Shown here one piece after another: positions 12,301 to 24,060 of a stretch of DNA of 64,000 nt; the first letter of the stretch is position 1; each line of letters starts with the position of its first letter. The stretch covers positions 39,555,180-39,619,179 of the forward strand of contig NC_066314.1 of assembly GCF_022539315.1 (NCBI RefSeq), read 5' to 3'. The notes under the pieces are model-generated. The model ran no database searches and had not been told where the DNA came from. It saw only the letters and a list, made by a program, of their open reading frames with translations. The position numbers and the translations under genes were made by a program. The stretch is from Serinus canaria (lineage: Eukaryota; Chordata; Aves; Passeriformes; Fringillidae).

Positions 12301-14929
12301 CAACAGAAGAGTGTTGGAGTTACTCCACTTTTCTGAGCAAATGTCTTTTCTGGAGATGTGTGCCTTTTGGCATGAAAGTCAGCAAGTGCCATTTGTGACT
12401 TATTAAGTTAATACAGAGGAAAACACAAAAATCCTCTTTGATTATATCAATTAAAATTAATTTGGCAGAAATTAAGTAATAATTATAATTCACTGGGTTC
12501 AATCTTCTGTGACACTTATGCCAGTCAGTGAGAATGCCTTTTTAAAAAATGCAATAATCCATGGTAAAATTCTTTCCATTGTACTTTCTTATGTCATTTC
12601 CTAAAGGCATAATTATTCTGATTTTAATATAACATTACCATGTCACAAATCATTGCTCACAGAGATTTGTCTGAAATAACAATGAACCTTATGTACCTGA
12701 AAGCACTGAATCATGATGCAAAGATTATTGTCATTAACTCTTATATCTGTAGCTAGGAACACTAGATAGAAGTTCAGGCTTTTGGTTCTCATTAAACTGT
12801 GTGCTCAGTTTGATGTAAACTTCTTCTTTCTCCTAGAAAGCCGGAATGAGGAATGAGGACTGTTTTATGAAATTACATGTGGTTGTACCTAATCATGCTT
12901 AGCATATGTGCCTCTTCATTTGGTTAGCTCTGTGAAAGAAGCTGAATTTTGATCCATTCATAGGTTAACAAATAATTTTAAAGCACAATTAACTGGGTGG
13001 ATTAGCCAAAACTCTTTTGTGAATGCAAAACTTTATTAAATTGAATTTGGTTTGAAAGGTATTTTTAATGTCTTAGGTAATTATATTTCATTACTGCACA
13101 TGTGTACATACAGGTAGTGAAGGAGCATGTTGGGACTGGAATACAGGGTCCAGAATCTGAGCAGCAGAGCTGTCCTGGGACAGTCCTGCTAACTTCAGTG
13201 GAATTTCACAGAGAAGAAAACACCCCAATGTTCATGAACTGATGTCTTGGAGTTCCCTTTAAAGACAACATATGGTGAGTATCAAAAAGCTATTTCCTCC
13301 TAATTTTCAGTTTGAACACGGGAGTTGTTAAATGATATAATACAGAAATGTGCAATACAAATGTATTGGCTTGCATTGCTGGGCAGGCATCAGGTCAATG
13401 AATGCTGAAGTGCATCTCCAGAAAATAATTTCAGTTCTCCTAAAATTATTTTTTGAGGTAAGCAATAATAAACATTATCTGTAGACTTTTTAAGAAACTA
13501 AAAAGTATTGCTAAAAATGGTTGATGGATATACAGTATATATGAAATTTGCTGGAATTGCACATTATTTGTCTTTGATTTTTGTCTGCAGACATCACATT
13601 TCAAAAAGAAAATTCATTTTCAGTCCTAGAGTAAAAAGATAATTTTATTGATGTTAATGATGCTATCATTCTAGCCAAAAAATATTATAATATACTGCTA
13701 GACCAAAATCTTTGCAGTGGCTATGGATAACAAATAAACTGTGACTCTGTAAAAATACTTTGTCAATGGCACTTAGAAAGAGCAAAGAGCAGATGATTTT
13801 TTTGCAGTGCCCCAGATGCAGATTGTAACTCAGCCACAATCTGCCTTCTGCCATCACCTCTGGTTAGAACAGACTCATACAACAGCTCTATACTTCAGAC
13901 AATTATATGGCCAGGTGCCACTGTGTTAGTGCAGTTACATTCTTGGGGAAAGAAATAATACCAAGGCTCAGCCTACTCTCTTCACACCATTATGGAAAGG
14001 GGAAGTAATGGCTCTGCAGAGGTTGCTTTCCCACCTCATAAATGAGGATGGTTTCCCACTGGTAATGTAGACAAACCTGTCTAACAGGCAAAAGGAAGGT
14101 TACTGAGGTAACATTAAGTGGAGCTGAGCAAAAATTGAAATTACTGTTCCTTGGGGAAATTCAGCTATTTCAACACTTGGTTTTTGTACCTAATTGAGCT
14201 GAAAAATTGGACTCTGTCAAAGACCAGTATATTGTAAAAGCTGCTTTGGTTGTGAGGTGGTGACATTTTATTTTGAGTTCACACAGCATTAAAATACGCT
14301 TCTCTATTGCTCTATATTTCTGTGTACATCTTACAATATATGAGAATGTATATGCTAATGACAGTGCACCACCTGCCTCCATCCAGTATAAGCATCCACT
14401 GGATTATAGTTTTCAGAGGGTGCTTGGCCATTATACAAGAAGTCAAATTTTGATGATAAAAGTTATCTGGCAGTATCAGCATTCTATTAAGGAATAAATA
14501 AAATGCATACAGTTTGCAAAAAGTTATTATTAGTGTTCATTTGAACAAAACCTAATTGAAACTATAGGGTAGTAGATCTTCATATAAGAACTCTAAAATG
14601 ACTCAATGCATGATCCACTGAAAATCCTTAATTACTTCTGCCAATTCCCTCCTCTACTTTGACTCAACAATTCCTATTAAATATTTTAATATAAATATCT
14701 GGATGTTGCTTGAAGGCCTTGTTTTTTTGCTATGAGGTGGAAAGTAACTACAACCTCATCCTAACAGACAGCGGTAAAATGAGTAACGGTACCATTGAAA
14801 TCTACCCCCATGTTACAGTCACTGGAACTGCAGTGTAAAGAACTCTGAAGAGCTGTGCAGTAATAGCATATCTTAGCTATCTGTGAGTAAGGTACTCAGT
14901 CAATTTTTTTGCCTGCTTAAAGTGTTCCT

Positions 14930-14946
14930 AAAAAAAAAAAAAAAAA
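14930..14946. repeat. Poly-A tract of 17 bases
   Basis: Uninterrupted A run. No adjacent retrocopy body or target-site duplication is evident, so I treat it as a simple repeat. Confidence 0.85.
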
Positions 14947-17639
14947 TCTGGTGCAGCAAAACCACAAGGGAAATAATATTTTTTATAAGTTATTCCCTCT
15001 GGAAAAATAGCAAGGCCTTCTGTTTATCATTATACTTATGAGGTAACTGCAATGAAATCATGAAATATTATCTTATCAACTGAAGAAGATTTAATTTATT
15101 TTTTCAAATCACAAAACAGCCCACTCTTTCAGGTGTATTGTAAAAAAAAGAGTCAATTTCTTTCAATGAATTTGGGAATTAAAAGGAATGAGATGGTTGC
15201 ATGACACAGGGCTGCCTTTGTAGTGGGGGAAAAAAAGAACTGTATAGGGACATGCCATTAATTTAATGAGCTCAATTCAAATTTCCCTTGTTACATGGTA
15301 CATAAGGATGAAGTATATGCAGAAATTTTAGATTTACTTTATGTCCCTATGTATGTATAAGGACACATGCAGACATTGCAAATGATATAATCCATACAAA
15401 TATCAGTAGAAATTTTGCTGCCTTTTTTCCTTGTCTCTTTCTTGTGCCAAAACAAGCACCTAATTTCAGAATGCCTTCCTGGGAACACTTTCTTTACTAA
15501 AAGTGAAGGGAAAAAAATAAGGTGACATCTACAAAGTAGTATGCCCTTTTTGAACATTAAATGAAAACATTAGGGTGCCATTTTCAAATGAATAATTTAA
15601 GAATGTAAAACACCCTCACAGACTTAGTTTTTAATATTTGTTACTCAACTTTATTTAAAATAGTAGATGAGATGTTGCATTTAAGTGGCTGTGTTTTTCA
15701 GATGAGAGGGTCCTGCTCTGAAAATTGTCAGTGAGAATCCAAGATGAATTAACTTTTTGCTGGTGAAATGTAAAATGTAATCCTAGTCAGGATTACTTTC
15801 CCACAGAAAGAGTTAGTGTTTTAAGTATGTTCACTAAAGAGAGCTAAAGACTTGGGTTACAATATCTGACAGCTGACAAAGGAAAGTGACTTATTTACTT
15901 TTAAGACAAATGACTTTTCCCTAAAATGGTTTCACAAAATGTTTTTAGCACTTACCAGTGAACACAGTTATAAAAAAATATGGTTTCTGTGAGCTAATTA
16001 CAGATAAGTTTTGTGCCATTATGTCACTTTGCAGGGGTTGAAAAATACAGATGGGGAAATAAACATAGAATTGAAATGGGAATAAAAGAACAAGTGGGAA
16101 TAAATAGGGAATATTTAATCTGGGAGCTAGGCTTTATGCAGGACAGTGAAGAATCATCACACGAATGCCTGGGCTTCTTAAGTAGATATAACTGGGAAAA
16201 AGTAAAGTAGAAATGCTTCAAATTATAAGATGAAAGATTCCTAAAGAACAGAAGAGATTTGGAAGAGTGAAATTTTAAATGTTTACAGCTGACCTCACTA
16301 GATCCCTTACCTCTAAATGCCTCCTGCCTCTCATGAGAGGCTGTGCACTCAATACACACAGTGAGGAACTCTGCTGCAGCTCAATACATTCACACTTCTG
16401 GGGCAACATCAATGCTGAACCACACACCAATGCCTGCATGAGTCTAGAGAAAAATGGAATCTGAGGGCAAAATTCATCCTTTCATAATCTTCACTTTCTT
16501 CTACAGCCCTTATGAAACTTTATGCAGATACTAAGAGCAAAATAATTTCTAACTTTAATATTTCTTTAAAGTTTTGCATGGGCAGCTGGGGCTGTCTGGA
16601 ATGCTCCTCTTAACCCTTCTGAGGGTGCCTGCCTAGCCAGAAAGAGATTGAGAATTCAAATGTTACTGCACAATCACATGTGTAAAACTTAATCAATATT
16701 TGATAAAAATAAGTTGAGAATATCTTCATATTTCTTCATTGTGCCTTTGGTTAAAAAGAATGTATTGCAGATTTTTGTCAAGTATTTTGTTAATCTATCA
16801 AAATTTGATAAGAAATATCAAAAAGAGATTTGCCACTCTATTTCTTTTATATTTCTTTGGAAGCTTGAATGACTAACTGTGTGGAAACATTTTGATGACT
16901 AAGCTTAGGCTATAAAAATCTGAAAATACATTGATTTGATGCATATTTGTAATAATTATATATAAATATATTTAGCAGTGACATTCAAAAAGCTGCAAAA
17001 CATAACTAGGTGCACTAACTATAAGAGACTACAAAAACATAGAAAGCATGCAAACAAATCCTGAAAAAGGGTTTATATTAATTATTGACTTGTGTCTATA
17101 ATAAGATTGCTTCTTGTTCCATAGCTGCTTCATGGATATTTCTCTTGGTTTTTCCATTTATTTTTTTGACAGAATTTATTTTTTTAAACCATATCTGGAA
17201 TGGTTAAGTCCTCTCCTAAGATAAAATCGTTGGTAATATTTCTCCTTAGAGAAATTTCAAAGGGATCTCTCTCTATATCCAAATCCAGAGTAAATAATAA
17301 AGTAAATTTTTTTAAGGCTTAAGGATCTTATTATTTTTTTCACCTTCTGAGAATCAGAAAAATTCTGATTGCAAATATATATAATGTTCCATAGTTATGC
17401 AGGCAATAGTAGCAAAACCATTATGAAAATTGTAGCAGCAATAACCCTTTATTATTTTCTTGCATTCAGAATCAAATGTCAAAGTAGTGTATAGTTTTCC
17501 CATTATAAAGATGGAAAATAAAATATCTGTTCAGTGCCTCAAAATGTATTCTAAATAAATATCAAATTAAATGAATAATTAACAATAAAAAATAAGACAG
17601 CTTTTTTCTTCTCCCCAATATTGCAAGAATAAAATAGCT

Positions 17640-18110
17640 TTGGGAGACAGGTTTCAGGATTAAGTGTAAAATGAACGGAGCCAGATGTAACAAACAGAGA
17701 GCTGTTTTATAGTTACTCCTGCATTTTGTAATACAAACACGGAAATAATCCCCACAGCTATTGAATTTTGGACAAAAGTCAAGAATATTAAAGTGATTTG
17801 AAAAGAGAAAATAAAAGTTACAGTCAGACAGAGTATATTTAGAAGTTTTGCTGCAAAAGAGAGCTGCCAAAGAACATCTCATCTGTCCTGCGATGCAAGA
17901 TATAATTGCAATAATCTGCACTATTTGTGAGGTAAATTGCTTTGTTACAAGAATGAAATACCAGTGTCTCCCTGCTAAGTCTGTCTGTAGGGCCAGGTTA
18001 GTGTGTGCATAAAAATGACTTACAGATGATCCCACAGAAAGCCCTGAGCAGCAGCTCAGGCGCCATCCAAAAGCATAACATTATTTGAAGTACTTGGGGT
18101 TCACAAATGC
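17640..18110. other. Possible conserved non-coding block
   Basis: About 470 bp with balanced composition, few homopolymers and few simple repeats compared with its surroundings. It contains words such as GATGCAAGATATAATTGCAA and AGCAGCAGCTCAGG. The minus strand is free of stop codons from 18035 to 17562, but the frame has no early ATG and no recognisable domain, so I do not call a gene. The appearance is typical of conserved regulatory DNA, but conservation cannot be measured from one sequence; it could equally be ordinary unique DNA. Confidence 0.25.
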
Positions 18111-18884
18111 ACTCTCCTCTGAACTCCCTCATCTGTTGCCTCCAGATAGGTAATCATTTATTGCTTTATCATAGAATGAATAAATGAGCATCACTCCATT
18201 CCTGTTGAGTATAATTCCAGCTCCTTCCCATTGGCTCTGCAACTGTGAGCTGAGTCCAAGATTCATATTACCCATTCTTTCATGTCCAATTGCTCCTGAG
18301 GATGAGTGAATGGGTTACTTCTTTCATTCCAGTGTGTGTGGAATTCAAGTCTGCTGAGAAGAAACATAAGAGGAATATTCTTTTTGTCTGGTATACTCCA
18401 GTGGGAAAGAAGCCCTAACTTATATTCAGGCAGGTTCCTTTAAAACAGCAGTTTTACTGTACTGCTATTGCTCAGACATTGTGGAGCAAGGGGTTTTGGG
18501 GTGGCCCAGATTCTGCAGAAGCCAAACAAGCTTGTAGAAACTCTTCCCCATGTAACACAGTGCACATGTCTTTGCTGCTAATAAAAGATAACAAACAGAA
18601 GGTGTTTCACGTTTTTAATTAATAATTTTGAAGTTGTGGGATCCACCTTTACTTTTAATACACACAAATGCCAAATTTCTAATTTTTGTCCTATTTTATT
18701 AAATACATAGTATTGTCAGATATTTGTGGGTTTTGTAGGTTTTGGGGGTTTTTTTGCTGTGTTTTGGGGTTTTTTAACTTAGGGATTACATAGAGGTGAT
18801 TTTCCTTATTTCATACTCCTGTAGCAAAACTCAATGAGTCCTATAGAAGTAGTATCACTTAATTATTGTTAATTACTACTGTGA

Positions 18885-18917
18885 AATATTGGCAATATTG
18901 CTCATATTGCCAATATT
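18885..18917. repeat. Perfect 14-bp stem, 5-base loop hairpin
   Basis: AATATTGGCAATAT at 18885-18898 is the exact reverse complement of ATATTGCCAATATT at 18904-18917, with loop TGCTC. Each arm is itself nearly palindromic around TTGCCAA/TTGGCAA. The hairpin is too short for a standard microRNA precursor and no outer stem is seen. Such palindromes may arise by template switching during replication. Confidence 0.9.
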
Positions 18918-20284
18918 ATACATTGTCTGATAATGTGCATGTAGTGAAACTTTTTATTCCACTCTAATTTGAATCTGTTTTTCAAACACTACAGCAAAGT
19001 CTGTAAATAGATTTGAGAATATTTCCAGTGGAAACTGATATAAGTTGATAATAGTGATGTGGGGTACATCACTGATAAAAATGAATTTATTAGTGAAAAA
19101 GCTTTAAAATATTAAAAAACCCCCTTATTTTAAAATTATGAATGGTTTCAATTATTCTTGACTACAATGTTGAGTGCTAAAGGGAAATTGCTATAGAATC
19201 ATTTGTACTGAGAATTTTAAAAGGATAGAAATCATAACACAAGTCAAATTCACTGGGAAGTTGAAGTATCCAAATAAATTTTAAACACCATTAAATATAA
19301 AGGTCAGTTTTGAGCTGGGTGTAATGCTCCTCTGCAGTGAGAAAAAAAAAAAAAAGAAGATTAATTCTTTTGTGTATACACCACTGCTGAAATACAGGGT
19401 TACTGAGCTGAAATGAGAGAAGCCTAAAACAGTCCAGCACATCTTAATCTCTGTCTTTGGCACCCACTACATTTGTAAACTGTGTTGATAACAATGTATG
19501 CACACAAAAATTCATTTTCCATTAAGTGTCATCATGCTATCTCTAATAAAGAAAAATGAGGCAAATGCACCATAAATTGACATAAATGAAGCTTTCTTTC
19601 AAAGAGTAGAAGAAAAAGCTGATTTCAGTGGGTGTTAAAACATGGTTGATTTTGAAGTAATAAAATAACACTACATGGGGAAATAAAATATTTATTTTGG
19701 ACAAGGAAGGATATTTCCCAATACAAGGAAGGAACACATTTTATCTTTCTACACTCTTTGGTTTTGAGGAATTCACTGCAGATTTTTCAATTTCTCCTTT
19801 ATGCCTTTTTTTGTAGTAAATATATGCAATCTTTTTGTTTACATAAGTATCAGTTTTCAAATTTGTATGTCTTTTTCTCTTCCACCTCTTCTTTAGAAAT
19901 TTCTGCTTTTGCCTTCTGAAGAGTCTGAATGTTTCTGTTTTCCCTGCTTGCTCTGTTTGAAAACAGAAATGCCCACTCCAACACTTTTATTACAGCTCAT
20001 ATATCCTTGTTTTGTTTTATTTTCCTCATCTCTGTTTTGGGTAGGTGTTTTGGGTTTTGTTTTGTTTAGGTTCAGACTGATGATGTATTTTACTAGATGT
20101 TACTCCAGATTTCTTTACCATAACCCTGTCTGTCCAAAGCTAAGTATCAAATAAGTTTAAAACCTCACCTGTTCCACGTGGCAATTTACAACAATTTGCT
20201 AATTTGGATAATCCCAATGTATGTGGAAATTACTATGGAATTATGTGTTCCTCTGCATTCTCACTAAAACCAAAGGAGTTCACC

Positions 20285-20360
20285 AGAATTTATAAACTTC
20301 TGTATCTATTTATTTATAAACTTCTGTAAGTATATTGATTTAAGAATTTATAAACTTCTG
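20285..20360 (+). repeat. Three-copy direct repeat of a 14-18 bp word
   Basis: TTTATAAACTTCTG occurs at 20289-20302, 20313-20326 and 20347-20360. The first and third copies share 18 bp (AGAATTTATAAACTTCTG). Spacing is irregular (24 and 34 bp), so this is a degraded local duplication and not a satellite. Confidence 0.85.
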
Positions 20361-22116
20361 GCAATACTTTTAAAAGTAGTAAACAATTATTACATCCTTT
20401 ACTATTCACTGTGAAGGATCATGCTGATTGGAAGTTATAAGGGACATAGATAGGAAGCAATTCCATGTTAATGTACTTGTAAAGTGGTTAGAATTATTTT
20501 ACTATTCATGCCAACTTCCTTTTCCTTTCTTTTCATTAAAATAAGTTGAGCTGATGGTAAGTCTGGTGAAATCAGAAGGTGTGGTGCTATGTTTGGGTGT
20601 GAGAATGTAAAAAAAAAAGGAAAATAAATGTATTCAGGATGGAGTTTGCTCGTGCTTGTGTATGTCTGTATATGTGGTCTGGAGAAAGTGGGGATGCATG
20701 AAGATGTGAGTAAAGGAAGACATATAAGCATAGATGTGTGCAGGAGGTAAAAATGATGGAATATGGGGTTAAAAATTAAGGGTTACAGAACTGACTATGA
20801 AGAAGACACTGTTATCTGATGAATTCTTCTTAAATGTCAATGGCAAGATGGCCAGAATGCAATGATGCATGTTACTTTTCATTTATGACTTTGGTATTAT
20901 TTTTATGAAAGTGGTATTTGCTTTAATAAACCTACAAGAAAGTACTGGAGGCAAACTTTGGTCCTGAAATTTGGAAGATATTACTTTTTTGACCTCATAA
21001 ATGTATACCTTCCTTGAAAAATTACAATATTATTTTAGTAGAAAATATATTCTAAAAAAAATGTTCTGAAAAATTTAATTTATTATTTACATGAGTAATA
21101 GTAAACTTAAAAAGAACAATGGCTTTAAGATTATAGCCACTCTTTTAACAGTTGCATACATCATTGCTTTTTATTTCACCTACATGTTAAAAGTCTTTTT
21201 TTTTTTTCTCAGCTGAAAGAGTTTATATACCCAGTCCCTGGTTTCTTTGAAGGACTGATGAATTTAAATTCAAACAGCATAACAGGATTCAAATGTAAGA
21301 GAGTAAAAGTTTTCAGTTAGTTTAAGAATGTAAAGAAAACCTGTGTAACATTCAAAAATTTATTTATTTTACCATTTCAATTTTTTGTGAGTGTCTCTGC
21401 AGAGATCATTGTCATAGTATGAGTGACCAAAGCACAATATGATACTTTCAGAAATTCCTGTTGGAGAAAATATGAGGATTAATTAGGCAGCTCTCATGAG
21501 TCCATGATAAACACATTTTGAAAACTGGAAACAGGTTCATGAATATTAAAAAGGAAAAGAAGTATTGATGTCTGAGGTCTTGATTGATGAACATGGAGAG
21601 GGCATTAGAGGGAATCTTGGGCTGCTCCTGTCTTTGCTACTTGTATTTTATATTTACTGAAAAAGATTGCTTAAGAAAAAAAAATCTAAAATAAAATGAG
21701 ATAAGGGTTGCTACTTAATATTTTAGTTCTTGTTTTCTTAAAAATTTCTCTCTCTTTTCTTCCCTTTGTCTGTTGTTAGTACAGGCTCTGAGTTACCAAG
21801 GGGTTGTCTATTTATATGTTACACTGGCACCTGCTTTGCTGAATAGAATACTGAAAAGCATTTCTGGCACCTATTTGACATTTTCAGTGTGAAACAAACA
21901 TTGTGCTAAAGGGCATTTTAAAATCACTTCACCTTTAGAAACCATTGAGTTTTGAAAGATTCTCAATCAATAGCAAAAAATTTCTTATCCTTAGCAAAAT
22001 TTGAAGATTTTTGGCGTCATAATAAATGTGTTATTCTATTTTCCTTGCAACTGTGCAACATCACTTGGTTCTGCCAAAAGTGCATGCACCTGTGAAATGA
22101 CTGAAATTAGGTACAT

Positions 22117-22280
22117 CACAGAATTACAGAACAGCTGAGGGTGGAAGAAATATCTGGAGATTATCTAGTCCACTGCCCCTACACAGAACAGGTGTATTGA
22201 GAGGCAGTTCTCAGGGCTATTTTAAAATATGTCCAGTATGAAGACTTCACAATTTCTCTGGTCAATATACTGGAGTTGCT
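22117..22280 (-). mobile_element. CR1 LINE 3' end, minus strand
   Basis: Reading + to the right, CACAGAATTACAGAACAGCT is followed by GAGGGTGGAAGAAATATCTG and GATTATCTAGTCCACTGCCC. This is the reverse complement of the CR1 3' terminus (usual form: CACAGAATCACAGAATGG...GGTTGGAAGGGACCTCTGGAGATCATCTAGTCCAA). The match fades after about 22280; 22281-22550 may hold more of the same decayed element but I cannot align it. It could be the 3' end of the copy at 22550-23160 or a separate insertion. Confidence 0.8.
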
Positions 22281-22549
22281 GTTGGCATTCAAATTAGAGG
22301 ATAGTTTTAACCACATGGCAATAGATCTTAAAACTGGTGAATCTGTAATGTCAGTTTGTTCCTCCATGATCTCTTTGTTTGTGCTTCCATGTAAAGGAAC
22401 TGTGACTAGGTAAATATTAAAGCAAAGTAAAAGTGGTTTTAAAGTTGTTGACAGGGAGTTTTACCTTTGCTTCACACTGGCAGGATCAGCTCCACCTCCA
22501 CTTAGAGCTGGCCATTCAGTTTGCAGTGTCAAGGGAAAAAGAGTTCTTC

Positions 22550-23160
22550 AGGAGAGGAAGAAACAGCAACTTTTGTTCTGTTCATCCCCCAGTCTGGATT
22601 AATATTGGGAGTGGCTCCAACACAGGTGCAGCACCTTGCACTTGGCCTTGTTAAACCTCATGGGATCCCCATAGGCTCACTTCTCAGCTTGTCCACGTCC
22701 CACTGGATGGCATTCCAAACTTCAGGAGTGTCAATCACACCCCTCAGCTTGGTGTCATCTACAAATTTTCCGAGGGTGAACCCAATCCCTCTGTCTATGT
22801 CATTAATGAAGATATTAAATAACACTGGTCCCAGTATGGACTCCTGAGGGACACCACTTGTCACTGGGGTCCATTGGGACTCTGAGTGATTGACCATTAC
22901 CCTCTGTATGTGACCATCCAACCCATTCCTCATCCACTGAACGATTCACCCACTGAATCCATCTCTCCAGTTAAGGGAGAAGAATGTTCTGGGGGAGCAT
23001 GGCAAAGGCCTATACCTTCCCATAATATTACTCCAGTCCCAGAACTCTTCCCATCAGGCCTCACTTATGCCAATGATGCCATAACCAAAGCTTTTACTTC
23101 CTCTTATTTATTCCTCTTATTATGTGAATTAGTGAACAAATATATCTAATGCACTCTAGT
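22550..23160 (-). mobile_element. CR1 LINE ORF2 relic (endonuclease start joined to RT)
   Basis: On the minus strand the best preserved part (about 22950 down to 22617) reads as CR1 reverse transcriptase: [19 protein letters not shown], then [20 protein letters not shown]. The catalytic A/Y-x-DD box is FVDD (D codons at about 22754-22759). Downstream comes the segment for the RT C-terminal side with the CKVLHL-type region. Upstream, around 23150-23030, the minus strand reads the start of the CR1 endonuclease: a YTNARSMGNKQEE-like stretch, then GYGIIGISEA followed by a stop, corresponding to GYDIIGISETWW. Most of the endonuclease and the first half of RT are missing between about 23030 and 23012, so this is an internally deleted, inactive copy with frameshifts and stops. 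Confidence 0.85.
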
Positions 23161-24044
23161 GTACTCAGCACACTGTGGGCCACAGTACAAAACCTCAAAC
23201 ACTGTCATACTCTCCCAAAACTTATCACTAGTATGCCTATCTTATCCCTTCCTTCCTCTGAACTTATTTTGAAGCTCTCCAACTCTTTGGTTTTACATCA
23301 TTTCTCCAGATGCTTGTTGATGGGCACAAAATGCAAAATGTAAGTCACTGTTATTTAATTTTTTTCCTGGCCTCCGAGGTCTTGAAAGGATTCAGAAGGA
23401 TCATTCCCTTTTAACAGCATGTATCAAAACCATATAATATTATATTGATAAATATCAACTCTAAATATAAACCAATAATAATTATAGACTTTTCTAAACA
23501 AAGAAAGAAACTTATTAACAGCTAAAAATGAAGAGAATTACTTTGTTTACAATCTGAAAGTTGAAATGCTCTCTTTCCTACCATCAAAAATCTAACTCCT
23601 TTGATATTCACAGGGATTTATACACACTGAAAATTTCTCTTTTACCTTTACATGTTAACATGAAGTCAAGGAACTCATTTGCTTTTATTGGAAAAGAGCC
23701 AATTAGAATGTTTACAAGGCTGGAAGGTGAAAGGTCTCTGTGTAAAAGGAAGGGATGACATTTCTGTCTCATGAATACAATGATTTAGTTCTTTGACCTA
23801 CTGTTGGCAAGAGCTGGTTATATGGTGAACACTTTCAGGTCTGACACATTCATTAAATTAAAACAACCTCCAGACCCCTCTCTTGGCTAAAGACAAAGTT
23901 GAATGTTTAACTTGTGTGAGATTCCCCTCCCCTCAGATGATCTATAATGTGACTTTGAAGGTTGACTTGACAAAAAAAAAAAACAGTAGGAAGAGGGGAA
24001 AGTCTTTGCTTACCTTCCCTGCCTCACAGAGGCCATGCAAAATT

Positions 24045-24060
24045 AAAAAAAAAAAAAAAA
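24045..24060. repeat. Poly-A tract of 16 bases
   Basis: Uninterrupted A run with no recognisable retrocopy upstream. A second A-rich run lies nearby at about 23971-23982. Confidence 0.85.

Larger units (their letters stand above)
5313..22116. other. Long unique AT-rich stretch without genes
   Basis: Nearly 17 kb with no recognisable exon, RNA gene or transposon. The largest open frame (11767-12291, +, 174 codons) opens on GTG, has its first ATG at 11784, is rich in F, L and S as expected for AT-rich DNA, and matches no family I know. The frame on the minus strand at 17562-18035 also opens on GTG and has no ATG for roughly its first 50 codons. Several blocks (about 8430-8580, 10640-10720 and 17640-18110) have a denser, less repetitive texture, with homeodomain, octamer or E-box-like words, and may be conserved non-coding elements. 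That is an inference. Confidence 0.65.

Noticed and set aside
18165..18200. ATCATAGAATGAATAAATGA as a CR1 3' end
   Set aside because: Too short and the adjoining bases do not continue the CR1 pattern.
22521..22847. Plus-strand frame of 108 codons
   Set aside because: It is the antisense of the CR1 reverse transcriptase on the minus strand.
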